Positions 17,700 through 26,918 of a stretch of DNA of 64,000 nt are shown one piece after another. Every line of letters begins with the position of its first letter. Position 1 is the first letter of the stretch. The position numbers and the translations under genes are program-made. Under the pieces are notes generated by a model. That model did not search any database. It had not been told where the DNA came from and saw only the letters and a program-made list of their open reading frames with translations. This DNA comes from Hyphomicrobiales bacterium (GTDB taxonomy: Bacteria > Pseudomonadota > Alphaproteobacteria > Rhizobiales > Beijerinckiaceae): assembly GCA_930633525.1 (NCBI GenBank), contig CAKNFP010000001.1, positions 496,001 to 560,000 of the forward strand. Direction: 5' to 3'.

Positions 17700-19330
17700 A
17701 GCTTGCCTCCAACCGTTTCGGTCCCGGCAGGGTCCGTCTTGGCAGGCGGAGCGGCGAAGACCGCGCCGATATAGGCGCCCGGGCGATGCAGGCCCTCGGC
17801 GGTCATCTGCATGTAGCGCATGGCCCCGCCCGCCTGGACGGTCAGTGCAATGCACAGAAAGATGAGGATAGCCACGGGGGCAAGCTCGACCACACGCACA
17901 TGGGGCAGATCGCGTTCGATCGAGGCCCAGAACGTGCGGATGCCGGCGCGTGTCATCGCAATCAACGTGGCCAGCCCGGACATCAGGATCGTCGCGAACA
18001 CGGCCCAGGACGCCCAGCTCTCCGGGGAGCCTCGCGTCGGATCGACAAGCGCCGACAGGATCGCGAATTTGGCCACGAAGCCTGACAGGGGCGGCAGGCC
18101 GGACAGAAGCACCGAACAGGCGATGAAGGCCGAGCCGAGAAGCGCCATGATCGCCGGAATGGCAATGCCGACCTCGTCCTCCTCCAGTTCATCGGGATCA
18201 TCAAGACCATAAGCCTCCATGGTCACGGCGAGCACGTCGTCAGCCGGGGCGCGGCCACGCTCCACGAGCTCGATGAGCAGGAAGAAGGCCGCGATGGCGA
18301 GGGTCGATGAGACGAGATAGAACAGCGCGCCGCTCGTCACCGCTGCGCCGCCGACACCGATGGCCGCCAGCAGGGTGCCGGACGAGACCAGCACGCTGAA
18401 GCCCGCGAGCCTCGCCATTTCCTGCGACGCCATGATCCCGATCATGCCGAAGAGGATGGTCGCGATACCCCCCACCAGCAACCAGTCACCCCCGAATAGC
18501 AACGAGACGTCGTCATCGCCCGATGACACCAGGAAGCCAAGCCGCAGCACCGCGTAGACGCCGACCTTGGTGAGGATCGAGAACATCGCCGCGATGGGCG
18601 GTGACGCCGCGGCATAGGTGCTGGGTAGCCAGAAGCCGAGTGGCCACATGGCCGATTTGACCAGGAAGGCGATGCCGAGCACCGCCGCGCCGATCTCGAA
18701 CAAGACGCGCTCGTCGGCCGGCAGGCCGGCGATCCGGGTGGCGAGCGCCGCCATGTTCAAGGTGCCGGCCGTTCCGTAGATCAGGCTGGCGCCGATGAGG
18801 AACAGCAGTGAGGCGGCAAGGTTGATGGCGATGTAGTGGAGGCCCGCCTTGACGCGCGCCGGGCCGGAGCCATGCAGCGCCAGCCCGTAGGACGCGGCGA
18901 GCATCACCTCGAAGAAGACGAAGAGATTGAAGATGTCGCCGGTGAGGAACGCGCCATTCAGTCCCATCAGCAGGAATTGGAACAGCGGGTGGAAATAGCT
19001 GCCGGCCTTGTGCCAGCGCGCCAGTGCGAACAGAAGCGTGGCTGAGCCCAGGATGGCCGTAACCAGCAGCATCATGACCGAGAGCCGGTCGGCGACCAGC
19101 ACGATCCCGAACTGCGCCGGCCAGTTGCCCAGCAGATAGACATGGCCGCCGGCATCCTGCGCGCTCTCGAACCACACCAGCAGAATGGCGATAACGAGCA
19201 GCGTGAAGGTGGAGGCCACATTGATGCCGGCCGCGACGAAGCGATTGCGCCCGTCGAGAAGCAGCATGAAGGCGCCCGCAACCAGCGGGATGAGGATAGG
19301 CGCGATGGTGAGGTGTTCGAGCCAGTTCAC
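17696..19330 (-). CDS. phaD: Na+(K+)/H+ antiporter subunit D (PhaD/MrpD), NuoN-like
   Basis: The 544-residue polytopic protein is related to proton-pumping NADH dehydrogenase subunits. The family core GIAFLVKSAMWPLGFWLPSTYA (about 220-240), with its conserved Lys, and the Ser/Gly-rich helices are clear. An acidic loop (DDPDELEEDEVG) interrupts the C-terminal third, which suggests an insertion relative to shorter homologues. It overlaps both phaC and phaE by 4 nt. Confidence 0.93.
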   Translation of the reverse strand: MNWLEHLTIAPILIPLVAGAFMLLLDGRNRFVAAGINVASTFTLLVIAILLVWFESAQDAGGHVYLLGNWPAQFGIVLVADRLSVMMLLVTAILGSATLLFALARWHKAGSYFHPLFQFLLMGLNGAFLTGDIFNLFVFFEVMLAASYGLALHGSGPARVKAGLHYIAINLAASLLFLIGASLIYGTAGTLNMAALATRIAGLPADERVLFEIGAAVLGIAFLVKSAMWPLGFWLPSTYAAASPPIAAMFSILTKVGVYAVLRLGFLVSSGDDDVSLLFGGDWLLVGGIATILFGMIGIMASQEMARLAGFSVLVSSGTLLAAIGVGGAAVTSGALFYLVSSTLAIAAFFLLIELVERGRAPADDVLAVTMEAYGLDDPDELEEDEVGIAIPAIMALLGSAFIACSVLLSGLPPLSGFVAKFAILSALVDPTRGSPESWASWAVFATILMSGLATLIAMTRAGIRTFWASIERDLPHVRVVELAPVAILIFLCIALTVQAGGAMRYMQMTAEGLHRPGAYIGAVFAAPPAKTDPAGTETVGGKL

Positions 19331-19671
19331 TGGTCCACCTCACGGCCATCGACGTGATCGTTACCGGTCAGGCCACGCGACGCCAGCAACACGACGAGGA
19401 AGAGCGCCGTCATCGCGAAGCTGATGACGATCGCGGTCAGGACGAGGGCCTGCGGCAGCGGATCGGCATAGCTCGCAAGGTCGCCTGTGCCCGAGGCGCC
19501 GAGCACAGGCGGAGCGCCGGCGCGCAGCCGCCCCATCGCGAAGATGAAGAGATTGACCGCATAGGACAGGAGTGACAGGCCGATGATGACCTGGAACGTG
19601 CGCGGACGCAGAAGGAGCCAGATGCCCGAGCTGCAAAGCACGCCGATGGCGATGGCGATGACGAGTTCCAT
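19327..19671 (-). CDS. phaC: Na+(K+)/H+ antiporter subunit C (PhaC/MrpC), NuoK-like
   Basis: The 114-residue protein has three helices resembling NuoK. It begins MELVIAIAIGVLCSSGIWLL and has the family pattern LPQALVLTAIVISFA near residue 75. The start shares one base with the phaAB stop. It is a core membrane subunit of the antiporter. Confidence 0.92.
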   Translation of the reverse strand: MELVIAIAIGVLCSSGIWLLLRPRTFQVIIGLSLLSYAVNLFIFAMGRLRAGAPPVLGASGTGDLASYADPLPQALVLTAIVISFAMTALFLVVLLASRGLTGNDHVDGREVDQ

Positions 19672-22598
19672 CAGCGGGCCTCCTCGATGGCTTCAGCCTC
19701 GGCCGCCTTGGCGGCTGCCATGGCGCGGTAGATGCGGATCGACTGATGGGCAAGGGCGATCAGCACCAGCACCGTGGCGCCCAGCACCAGCGAGAACACG
19801 CCGAGGTCGAAGAAGAGAGCACTTGCCAGCGGCACTTGGCCGAGTACCGGCAAATCCGCATACTGGAACGCCGAGGTGAGAAACGGACGGCCGAAGGCGA
19901 ACGCCGCTAGGCCGGTCGCCGCCGAAGCCAGCAGGCCAGCGCCGATCCAGCGGACCGGCAGGATGCGCAGGCGCGCTTCCACCCAGCGCGCTCCGCCCGC
20001 CATGTACTGGAGGATAAAGGCGATGGCGAACGTCAGTCCCGCGACGAAGCCGCCCCCCGGAGAGTCATGGCCACGCATGAAGAGAAAGACGGCCATCATC
20101 GCCACGACCGGGAACAGCAGCCGCATGATGAGGCCAGGAACGATCATGTAATGTACTGAGATACCCGTCTTCGGCGCTTCGTAGCGGTCAGCATCATACT
20201 GGTTCTGGAACCGCTTCTGCTTCGGTGCTTCCACCGAGATGCGGGCCGGGCGGAAGCGGCGCAGCAGCGCGAAGACCGTGATTGCGACAATGCCGAGCAC
20301 GGTGATCTCGCCCATGGTGTCGAAACCGCGGAAGTCGACCAGGATGACGTTCACGACATTGCGGCCGCCACCCTCCGCATAGGCGCGCTCGAGGAAATTG
20401 TTGGAAATGCTGTTGAGCTGCGGGCGCGTCATGACCGCATAGGCCACCGCCGCCAGGCCCGCGCCGCCGACGATGGCGATGATGAGATCCCGCATGCGCC
20501 GCAACCGTGCGCCAAAGCTGATGGGGCCGGTATCCTCCAGGCGCTGCGGAAGCCAGCGCAGGCCAAGCAGGAGCAGGACCGTCGTGACGATTTCCACCAA
20601 AAGCTGGGTGAGCGCGAGATCCGGCGCCGAAAGCCAGGCAAAGGTGATGCAGGTGGCAAGCCCCGCGCCTCCCATGATGATCACGGCGGCGAGGCGATGA
20701 TATTTGGCCTGGTAGGCCGCGCCGAGAGCGCAGCCGCCGCCGACGATCCACAGCAGCACGAAGCTTGGATCCACCGCAAAGGGCCAGTCGACGTCGAGCG
20801 ACAGCGAACCCGTGAACAGCGGCCAAAGCCCCGCCAGAATCGCGACAGCCAGCAACAGGCGGAGCTGTGGCTGCAGTCGCGTGGTGCCGACTATATCGGC
20901 GATCCGACGCGCCCAGCGCCACGACAGGATGACGATGGCGCGCTCGAAAATGCGCTTGCCTTTGAGCCGGCGCAGGAGAGGCGCCCCCTCGATATTGCCC
21001 GAGAGGTAGTTTTTCAGCGTGAAATAGATCACCACGCCACCGACCAGCGCCACGAAGCTCATGATCAGCGCGAGGGTGAAGCCGTGCCACACCGCCAGGC
21101 TGTAATAGGGCAATGTAGGGCCGAGCACACCCTCGACGGCCGTGGCGAGCAAGCTGCCGACCGTCGGCCCGGGCAGGACGCCGATAAGCAGGCAGATCAG
21201 CACCAGCAGGCCGATCGGCACGAGCATCCAGATCACGGGATCATGGGGCTTGCGCGGCAGATCCGTCGCGACCGGCCCGAAAAAGACCTGGTCGATCAGG
21301 CGCAGGGAATAGGCGACGCTGAACATACCGGCCAGCGTCGCGAGATAGGGCAAAGCGGAATCGAGCGCCGAGTCCACATGGGTCTCGATGGTCTCGGTGA
21401 AGAACATCTCCTTGGAGATGAAGCCATTGAGCAGCGGCACGCCGGCCATCGAGGCTGCCGCCACCATGGCGAGCGTGGCCGTGATCGGCATGGCACGGAA
21501 CAGGCCGCCGAGCCGCCGGACATCGCGCGTGCCGGCTTCGTGATCGATGATGCCGGCCGCCATGAAGAGCGAGGCCTTGAAAGCGGCGTGGTTGATGATG
21601 TGGAAGATCGCCGCGACCATGCCGAGTGGGCTGCCGAGCCCGAGCAGAAGGGTGATGAGCCCGAGATGGCTGATGGTGGAATAGGCGAGGAGGCCCTTCA
21701 GGTCCTGCTGGAAGAGCGCCATGAAGGCGCCGATGAGCAACGTCAGCACGCCCACCGAGGCGAAGATCCAGAACCAGTACTCGTGGTTGGACATCACTGG
21801 CCATAGCCTTGCCAGCAAGAACACGCCGGCCTTCACCATCGTTGCCGAATGCAGATAGGCGGAGACGGGCGTCGGGGCCGCCATGGCGCGCGGCAACCAG
21901 AACTGGAAGGGGAACTGCGCGCTCTTCGTCAGGGCACCCATGGCCACCAGCAGCAATGTCGGCAGGTAGAGCGCATGGGAGACGATGCGATCGCCCGAGG
22001 CGAGCACGACGTCGAGGTCGTAGCTGCCGACGATATGGCCGATGATGAGCATGCCGCCGAGGAGGCAAAGGCCACCGGCCGCCGTGACCGTGAGCGCCAC
22101 CCGGGCGCCGTCACGGGCATTCTGGTTATGATGCCAGTAGGCGATGAGCAGGAACGAGAAAAGACTCGTCAACTCCCAGAAGAACACGAGTTGAATGAGA
22201 TTGCCGGCGAGGACGATGCCAGTCATCGCGCCCATGAAGGCGAGCAGGAAAGAGAAGAAGCGCGGCGCCGGATCCGCCGGCGACATATAATAGCGCGCGT
22301 AGAGCACCACCAGAAACCCGATGCCGAAGATAAGAATCGAGAAGCACCAGGAAAACCCGTCCATACGGGCGATGAAGTTCAGCCCATAGTCCGGCAGCCA
22401 TGGATACTCTGCGCGGACAACCTGCGCATTGCGCACCACTGGCAAGAGTAGAATAGTAATGATGAGATTGACCAGCGCCACGGTGCCGGCAAGCCAGGCT
22501 TCTGCGTTGCGTGCATTGGTCGGAAAAAAGGCCGCGACGGCGCTTCCCACGAAGGGAAGAGCGATGAGAATGGTCAGATAGAGCGCGGCATCCGGCAT
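19671..22598 (-). CDS. phaAB: Na+(K+)/H+ antiporter fused subunit A/B (PhaAB/MrpA-MrpB)
   Basis: The 975-residue protein combines MrpA (NuoL-like, residues ~1-780) and MrpB (~800-975). This is the fused form found in group 2 Pha/Mrp systems of rhizobia. Landmarks are FFWELTSLFSFLLIAYWHHN near 145, LTKSAQFPFQFWLPRAM near 225, and the B part GHDSPGGGFVAGLTFAIAF near 850. It is the first gene of the six-gene minus-strand operon. Such complexes support pH and Na+ or K+ tolerance. Confidence 0.94.
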   Translation of the reverse strand: MPDAALYLTILIALPFVGSAVAAFFPTNARNAEAWLAGTVALVNLIITILLLPVVRNAQVVRAEYPWLPDYGLNFIARMDGFSWCFSILIFGIGFLVVLYARYYMSPADPAPRFFSFLLAFMGAMTGIVLAGNLIQLVFFWELTSLFSFLLIAYWHHNQNARDGARVALTVTAAGGLCLLGGMLIIGHIVGSYDLDVVLASGDRIVSHALYLPTLLLVAMGALTKSAQFPFQFWLPRAMAAPTPVSAYLHSATMVKAGVFLLARLWPVMSNHEYWFWIFASVGVLTLLIGAFMALFQQDLKGLLAYSTISHLGLITLLLGLGSPLGMVAAIFHIINHAAFKASLFMAAGIIDHEAGTRDVRRLGGLFRAMPITATLAMVAAASMAGVPLLNGFISKEMFFTETIETHVDSALDSALPYLATLAGMFSVAYSLRLIDQVFFGPVATDLPRKPHDPVIWMLVPIGLLVLICLLIGVLPGPTVGSLLATAVEGVLGPTLPYYSLAVWHGFTLALIMSFVALVGGVVIYFTLKNYLSGNIEGAPLLRRLKGKRIFERAIVILSWRWARRIADIVGTTRLQPQLRLLLAVAILAGLWPLFTGSLSLDVDWPFAVDPSFVLLWIVGGGCALGAAYQAKYHRLAAVIIMGGAGLATCITFAWLSAPDLALTQLLVEIVTTVLLLLGLRWLPQRLEDTGPISFGARLRRMRDLIIAIVGGAGLAAVAYAVMTRPQLNSISNNFLERAYAEGGGRNVVNVILVDFRGFDTMGEITVLGIVAITVFALLRRFRPARISVEAPKQKRFQNQYDADRYEAPKTGISVHYMIVPGLIMRLLFPVVAMMAVFLFMRGHDSPGGGFVAGLTFAIAFILQYMAGGARWVEARLRILPVRWIGAGLLASAATGLAAFAFGRPFLTSAFQYADLPVLGQVPLASALFFDLGVFSLVLGATVLVLIALAHQSIRIYRAMAAAKAAEAEAIEEAR

Positions 22599-22703
22599 GT
22601 GCGACGGCAGAACCTCTTGCGAAGTTGATCACAGGGGTGGGGGTGTTGCTCAAGTTCGTTCATTATGGTTGACTTGGGGTGGCAATTGCAATGGCCTAAG
22701 CCC

Positions 22704-22970
22704 ATGAATTTACGCCCCGAACAATGTCGCGCGGCCCGTGGGCTGCTTGACTGGACACAAGATCAGCTCGCGACGGCCGCCGGTGTGTCCCGGAGCACAG
22801 TGCGCGACTTCGAGTGCCATCGGCACGAGCTGCAGCGCACGACGGAGACGCTTGTGGTGAAGGCTCTGGAGGAGGCCGGCGTCCGCTTCCTCCCAGCCAA
22901 CCGCGAGGGACCCGGCGTTCGGCTCAAGAAGCCCGCCGCCCCGCTGGTCGGAACGCGTCCCTCACCGTGA
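22704..22970 (+). CDS. small XRE-type helix-turn-helix protein
   Basis: The 88-residue protein has a single helix-turn-helix: QCRAARGLLDWTQDQLATAA (residues 6-25) followed by GVSRSTVRDFE. The short C-terminal tail ends in a VRFLPANREGPGVRLKK segment, seen in many small alphaproteobacterial XRE proteins. I use the ATG at 22704; an ATG at 22665 would add 13 unmatched residues. Neither has a clear ribosome binding site. It diverges from the antiporter operon, but a role in its control is only a guess. Confidence 0.75.
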   Translation: MNLRPEQCRAARGLLDWTQDQLATAAGVSRSTVRDFECHRHELQRTTETLVVKALEEAGVRFLPANREGPGVRLKKPAAPLVGTRPSP

Positions 22971-23012
22971 CGGGCGCAATCAGCCGGACCCGTGAGGAAA
23001 TCCAGAGCATAT

Positions 23013-23030
23013 TGGTTCCACACGGAACCA
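23013..23030. terminator. 7-bp hairpin in the convergent gap between the XRE and tenA genes
   Basis: TGGTTCC-ACAC-GGAACCA is a perfect 7-4-7 inverted repeat between two converging genes. A second short stem (GGGCC/GGCCC) follows at about 23045. A two-way terminator is plausible, though T runs are lacking. Confidence 0.45.
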
Positions 23031-23073
23031 CATCATTCCGGGGCGGGCCAGAGGGCCCAAGAGGCAGCCGATT

Positions 23074-23751
23074 CTAGAAGCGGCGTTCCAGCCCCATCTG
23101 CCAGAAGTCGGCTTCGAGCCGTGTCGCGTCGCGAAAGGTGCCGGCGAGTTCCGCGAAGCGCGCCGCATCGACGGAAGCCAGCCGCTCGTTCAGCCAGCGG
23201 CGTTCGGCGTCGGCGGCGTCCTGGAATTCGTCGCTCGCGTACATCGCGATCCAACTCGCATAGGGATTGCCGTCGCGCTTGAGGAACGGCTGCGTGTTCA
23301 GCCAGGTCGCGATCTCCGCATAGCCGATCATGCACGGCACGAGCGCCACATGGAGATCGAGCAAGTCGCCCCGGTTGCCGGCGTCGAGCACGTAGCGCGT
23401 ATAGGCCATCGTCGCCCGCGCCTCGGGCACGCGCATCAGTTCGTCCTCCGCGACGCCCCATTGCCGGCAATAGTCGACATGGAGGCCGAGTTCCACGTCG
23501 ACGATCGCCTTCAGCATGTCGAGGCCCTGGCGGAGCTCGGTGATCGTCCGGCTCTTGTAGACGGCGAGCCCCCAGGCCCGGGCGAAATGGATGAGAAACA
23601 GATAGTCCTGTTCCAGATAATGCCGGAAGGCCTCGCGGGGCAGCGTGCCGGCGCCGAGCTGGCGCACGAAGTCATGCTGGCAATAGGCACGCCAGTCCTC
23701 GGCGCAGGAGGCCTTCAACCGGTCGAACGGTGAGAGTGCGGAGGCATTCAT
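23074..23751 (-). CDS. tenA: TenA family protein (aminopyrimidine aminohydrolase / thiaminase II type)
   Basis: The 225-residue all-helical protein matches TenA. Expected active-site residues are visible: the Asp in YLEQDYLFL (about 45), the Cys in VPCMIGYAEIATWL (about 135) and the Glu in LEADFWQMGL near the C-terminus. TenA salvages thiamine pyrimidine by hydrolysing aminopyrimidine. The ATG at 23751 has GAGGG about 8 nt upstream; the longer open frame overlaps the upstream gene and is not used. It follows the polyamine genes on the same strand, and no TPP riboswitch was found in front of it. Confidence 0.88.
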   Translation of the reverse strand: MNASALSPFDRLKASCAEDWRAYCQHDFVRQLGAGTLPREAFRHYLEQDYLFLIHFARAWGLAVYKSRTITELRQGLDMLKAIVDVELGLHVDYCRQWGVAEDELMRVPEARATMAYTRYVLDAGNRGDLLDLHVALVPCMIGYAEIATWLNTQPFLKRDGNPYASWIAMYASDEFQDAADAERRWLNERLASVDAARFAELAGTFRDATRLEADFWQMGLERRF

Positions 23752-23827
23752 GGCAACACCCTCAGGCGCTTGGGGATGACCCGGCCGAATCCCGAACAGA
23801 TACGGCCGGGCTGGGTCGAGGGACGTG

Positions 23828-25123
23828 TCAGCGTCTGCCGGAGGCGACGCGCTTGGCCACCGCCGGCTCTTCCGCCTCATCGGCCGAGAAATCGAGCGCC
23901 CGGTCGCCATTCTCGTCGCGAATGCGTGTCGGCAGGCCCATGTGGTTCAGGAGGTCGAGGAAGGGGCGCGGCGGCAGTTCCTCGACATTGGCCATGGTCC
24001 CCACATCCCAGTCGCCGCGGGCGATCAGCATGGCGGCCGCAACCGGCGGGACGCCGGCCGTGTAGGAAATGCCCTGGCTGCCGACTTCCGCATAGGCTTC
24101 CGCGTGATCGGCAACGTTGTAGATGAAGACCTCGCGTTCACGGCCGTCCTTCACCCCCTTCACGAGGTCACCGATGCAGGTCTTGCCGGCGTAGTCGGGC
24201 GCCAGCGACGACGGATCCGGCAGCACCGCCTTGACCACCTTCAGAGGAACGACCTCAAGGCCTTCCGCCGTCTTGATCGGCTGCTCGGACAGGAGGCCGA
24301 GGTTGTTCAGCACGGTGAAGACGGTGACATAGCGCTCGCCGAAGCCCATCCAGAAGCGGACATCAGGCACATCGAGGTTCTTCGACAGGGAATGGATCTC
24401 GTCGTGGCCGGTCAGGTAGGACGTGCGCGTCCCGACGACGGGAAGGTCCCAGTCCTTGCGGACTTCGAACATCTTGTTCGAGGTCCATTGCCGGTTCTGC
24501 CACGACCAGACCTGGCCGGTGAACTCGCGGAAGTTGATCTCCGGGTCGAAGTTCGTCGCGAAATAGCGGCCGTGATCGCCGGCATTGATGTCGATGATGT
24601 CGATCGAATCCATGCGATCGAAATAGTCGTCGCGCGCCAAGGCCGCATAGGCATTGACCACGCCGGGATCGAAGCCGGCGCCGAGCACGGCGGTGACGCC
24701 GGCCTTGGCACAGGCCTCGCGGCGCTTCCACTCGTAGTTGCCGTACCACGGCGGCGTCTCGCAGATCTTCAGCGGATCCTCGTGGATGGCGGTGTCGATA
24801 TAGGCGGCGCCGGTCTCGATACAGGCCTGGAGCACCGCCATATTGATGAAGGCCGAGCCCACGTTGAGCACGATCTGGCTCTTCGTCCTGGCGATGAGGG
24901 CCTTGGTGGCCTCGATGTCGAGCGCATCGAGCGCATGGGCCTCGAGGACGCCCGGCCTCTTCATGGCCTTCTTCTCATGGACGGACTGCACGATGGCGGC
25001 GCATTTCTCGGCGGTGCGCGAAGCAATATGGATGTCGCCCAGGACGTCGTTGTTTTGCGCGCATTTATGCGCGACGACCTGAGCAACGCCGCCGGCGCCG
25101 ATGATGAGGATGTTACGTTTCAT
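23828..25123 (-). CDS. carboxynorspermidine/carboxyspermidine dehydrogenase (saccharopine dehydrogenase family)
   Basis: The 431-residue protein has an N-terminal NADPH-binding Rossmann motif (MKRNILIIGAGGVAQVVA), a central saccharopine-dehydrogenase domain (GAGFDPGVVNAYAALARDD near 180) and a long C-terminal domain. It condenses aspartate semialdehyde with a diamine to give a carboxy-polyamine, which the neighbouring NspC then decarboxylates. The start at 25123 follows AGGAGG about 12 nt upstream; the longer open frame runs back into nspC. The enzyme pair replaces spermidine synthase in many alphaproteobacteria (family knowledge). Confidence 0.88.
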   Translation of the reverse strand: MKRNILIIGAGGVAQVVAHKCAQNNDVLGDIHIASRTAEKCAAIVQSVHEKKAMKRPGVLEAHALDALDIEATKALIARTKSQIVLNVGSAFINMAVLQACIETGAAYIDTAIHEDPLKICETPPWYGNYEWKRREACAKAGVTAVLGAGFDPGVVNAYAALARDDYFDRMDSIDIIDINAGDHGRYFATNFDPEINFREFTGQVWSWQNRQWTSNKMFEVRKDWDLPVVGTRTSYLTGHDEIHSLSKNLDVPDVRFWMGFGERYVTVFTVLNNLGLLSEQPIKTAEGLEVVPLKVVKAVLPDPSSLAPDYAGKTCIGDLVKGVKDGREREVFIYNVADHAEAYAEVGSQGISYTAGVPPVAAAMLIARGDWDVGTMANVEELPPRPFLDLLNHMGLPTRIRDENGDRALDFSADEAEEPAVAKRVASGRR

Positions 25124-25167
25124 TGCGGCTCGGTGCCTCCTAACCACGAGTTCAGGGATGGTTCGCC

Positions 25168-26265
25168 TCAGGAGAGGCTCGCTTTGTAGTCTTCGAACGA
25201 GAATTGCTTGATCAGGTTGATATCGCCGTTGAGTTCGCGGAGCGCGATGGACGGCATACGGACGCCGTTGAACCAGTTCTTCTTGACCATGGTGTAGCCG
25301 GCCGCATCCTGGATGGAGATGCGGTCGCCCACCTTGAGCGGGGCCTCGAACCGGAACTCCCCGAAGATGTCGCCGGCGAGGCACGACTTGCCGCAGACCA
25401 TATAGGCGTGGGCGCCGGTGTTCGGCTCCAGTTTGGCGCTCTGGCGATAGATCAGGAGATCGAGCATATGCGCCTCGATCGAGCTGTCGACGATGGCGAG
25501 ATCCTTGCCGTTATTGAGCGTATCGAGCACCGTCACTTCGAGGGTCGTGCTCTTGGTGATCGCGGCCTCGCCTGGTTCCAGATAGACCTGCACGCCATAG
25601 CGCTCGGCGAAGGCCTTCAGGCGCGCCGAGAAGGCCTCGACCGGATAGCCCTCACCCGTGAAGTGGATGCCGCCGCCAAGGCTGACCCAGGAGACGCGCG
25701 CGAGGAGGGAGCCGAAGCGGTCCTCGATGGTCGCGAGCAGCCGATCGAACAGGGCGAAGTCGCCGTTTTCGCAGTTGTTGTGGATCATGAAGCCGGTGAT
25801 GCGGTCCATGACGCCCTCGATGCGGACGACATCCCATTCGCCGAGACGGCTGAAGGGGCGGGCGGGATCCGCGAGATCGAAGTCCGACGAACTGGCCTGG
25901 GGGTTCAGCCGCAAGCCGCGTTGCAGGCCGGCGGCCTTGTCCGCATAGCGCGTGAGCTGGCCGATGGAATTGAAGATGATCTTGTCGGCGTGCGTGACGA
26001 CCTCATCGATCTCGTCGTCGCCATAGGCCACGCTATAGGCATGGGTTTCGCCCCCGAACGTCTCGCGGCCGAGGCGCACCTCATAGAGCGACGAGGATGT
26101 CGTACCATCCATATAATCGCGCATCAGGTCAAAAACCGACCATGTGGCGAAGCACTTCAGGGCAAGCAGCGCCTTTGCGCCGGAACGTTCGCGCACGTCC
26201 TGGATGATGCGCAGGTTGCGCAGGAGCCTGGATTTGTCGATGAGGTAGTACGGCGTTTCAATCAT
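25168..26265 (-). CDS. nspC: carboxynorspermidine/carboxyspermidine decarboxylase
   Basis: The 365-residue fold III PLP decarboxylase has its Schiff-base Lys in ALLALKCFATWSV (about 37). VSLGGGIHFTG is near 165, the PLP-phosphate loop YLEPGEA near 205, and the partner-subunit Cys region CGKSCLAGD near 297. It converts carboxy(nor)spermidine to the triamine, the second step after the dehydrogenase 44 nt downstream. The order nspC-dehydrogenase-tenA on one strand suggests a single operon. Confidence 0.92.
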   Translation of the reverse strand: MIETPYYLIDKSRLLRNLRIIQDVRERSGAKALLALKCFATWSVFDLMRDYMDGTTSSSLYEVRLGRETFGGETHAYSVAYGDDEIDEVVTHADKIIFNSIGQLTRYADKAAGLQRGLRLNPQASSSDFDLADPARPFSRLGEWDVVRIEGVMDRITGFMIHNNCENGDFALFDRLLATIEDRFGSLLARVSWVSLGGGIHFTGEGYPVEAFSARLKAFAERYGVQVYLEPGEAAITKSTTLEVTVLDTLNNGKDLAIVDSSIEAHMLDLLIYRQSAKLEPNTGAHAYMVCGKSCLAGDIFGEFRFEAPLKVGDRISIQDAAGYTMVKKNWFNGVRMPSIALRELNGDINLIKQFSFEDYKASLS

Positions 26266-26336
26266 GATGGCTTGGCCTGAGCGACCCGCTCGACAACCAG
26301 CGCGATAGCGCTGATGTGAACGGCGATGGTTGTGGA

Positions 26337-26351
26337 CGAATCCCGGATTCG
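26337..26351. promoter_or_regulatory. short perfect palindrome upstream of nspC
   Basis: CGAATCC-C-GGATTCG lies 72 nt before the nspC start, in a 227-nt gap. A second symmetric stretch, CAGCGC-GATA-GCGCTG, is at 26298-26313. Either could be an operator for the polyamine genes. Support is only positional, and short GC-rich palindromes are common by chance. Confidence 0.3.
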
Positions 26352-26492
26352 CGGCCGTGGAGCGGGGCGCGCAGCCCTGCTCAGCAGCGACGCCGCGGCC
26401 TGCTCAATCAGTTCGACGGCACATCGCCACGACCGCTCGGAAATGAGGCGGGTTAACGATGCGCGCGCCGCATGACAGGCAGGCGACGTCGC

Positions 26493-26771
26493 TTAAGCGG
26501 CGTATCGATTCGAAGCACACCGATGAGATGGAGGAGGCATCGCGCCAAGCCGCCGGTCGGCTGTGCCAGCCCCGGCGTATGCGATCATGCTGAGCCTCTT
26601 CAGCCGACTAGACCGTATAGACGCTTCGACCGCGGCTTTGCGATGAGAATACATCGCGCCATTGACCGGAGCGCGCGCCTCGGCGGCGTTCAAGCGAAGA
26701 AGTTCTTCCGTTTGGGAGGCATTCAGCAAAACTGCGCCCATCCCCAATTGGAAGAGGGCGTCGTACGACAT
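26493..26771 (-). CDS. small protein of unknown function upstream of nspC
   Basis: This 92-residue reading frame is not recognised. It is included because GGGGAGG sits 5 nt before its ATG, one of the best ribosome binding sites in the window, and because it begins with a coherent segment (MSYDALFQLGMGAVLLNAS). The rest is Arg/Ala-rich and less protein-like, so the true product may be shorter. It lies between the PtsN-like gene and nspC on the same strand. A leader or small regulatory protein linked to polyamine synthesis is possible but unproven. Confidence 0.45.
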   Translation of the reverse strand: MSYDALFQLGMGAVLLNASQTEELLRLNAAEARAPVNGAMYSHRKAAVEASIRSSRLKRLSMIAYAGAGTADRRLGAMPPPSHRCASNRYAA

Positions 26772-26918
26772 GGCGTCCTCCCCAACCAGCAGATGTTACC
26801 CGCAATGGGCGGGCGCGCCGCTTATAGCGGCTCGGCCGGGGAAATTCAACCGGTGTCACGGCCATGGCGGCCGCAACGGCTTGCAAGTCGCTGTCGGAGC
26901 AGGCTGCGGTTCAGCGTT

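Noticed and set aside
20697..21806. 369-codon plus-strand frame opposite phaAB
   Set aside because: It is antisense to a strongly conserved antiporter subunit and low in complexity (Arg/Glu/His-rich).
23752..23900. TPP riboswitch upstream of tenA
   Set aside because: Only a CCTGAGGG-like stretch is present; the paired conserved THI-box elements are missing, and the region is largely the coding end of the preceding gene.
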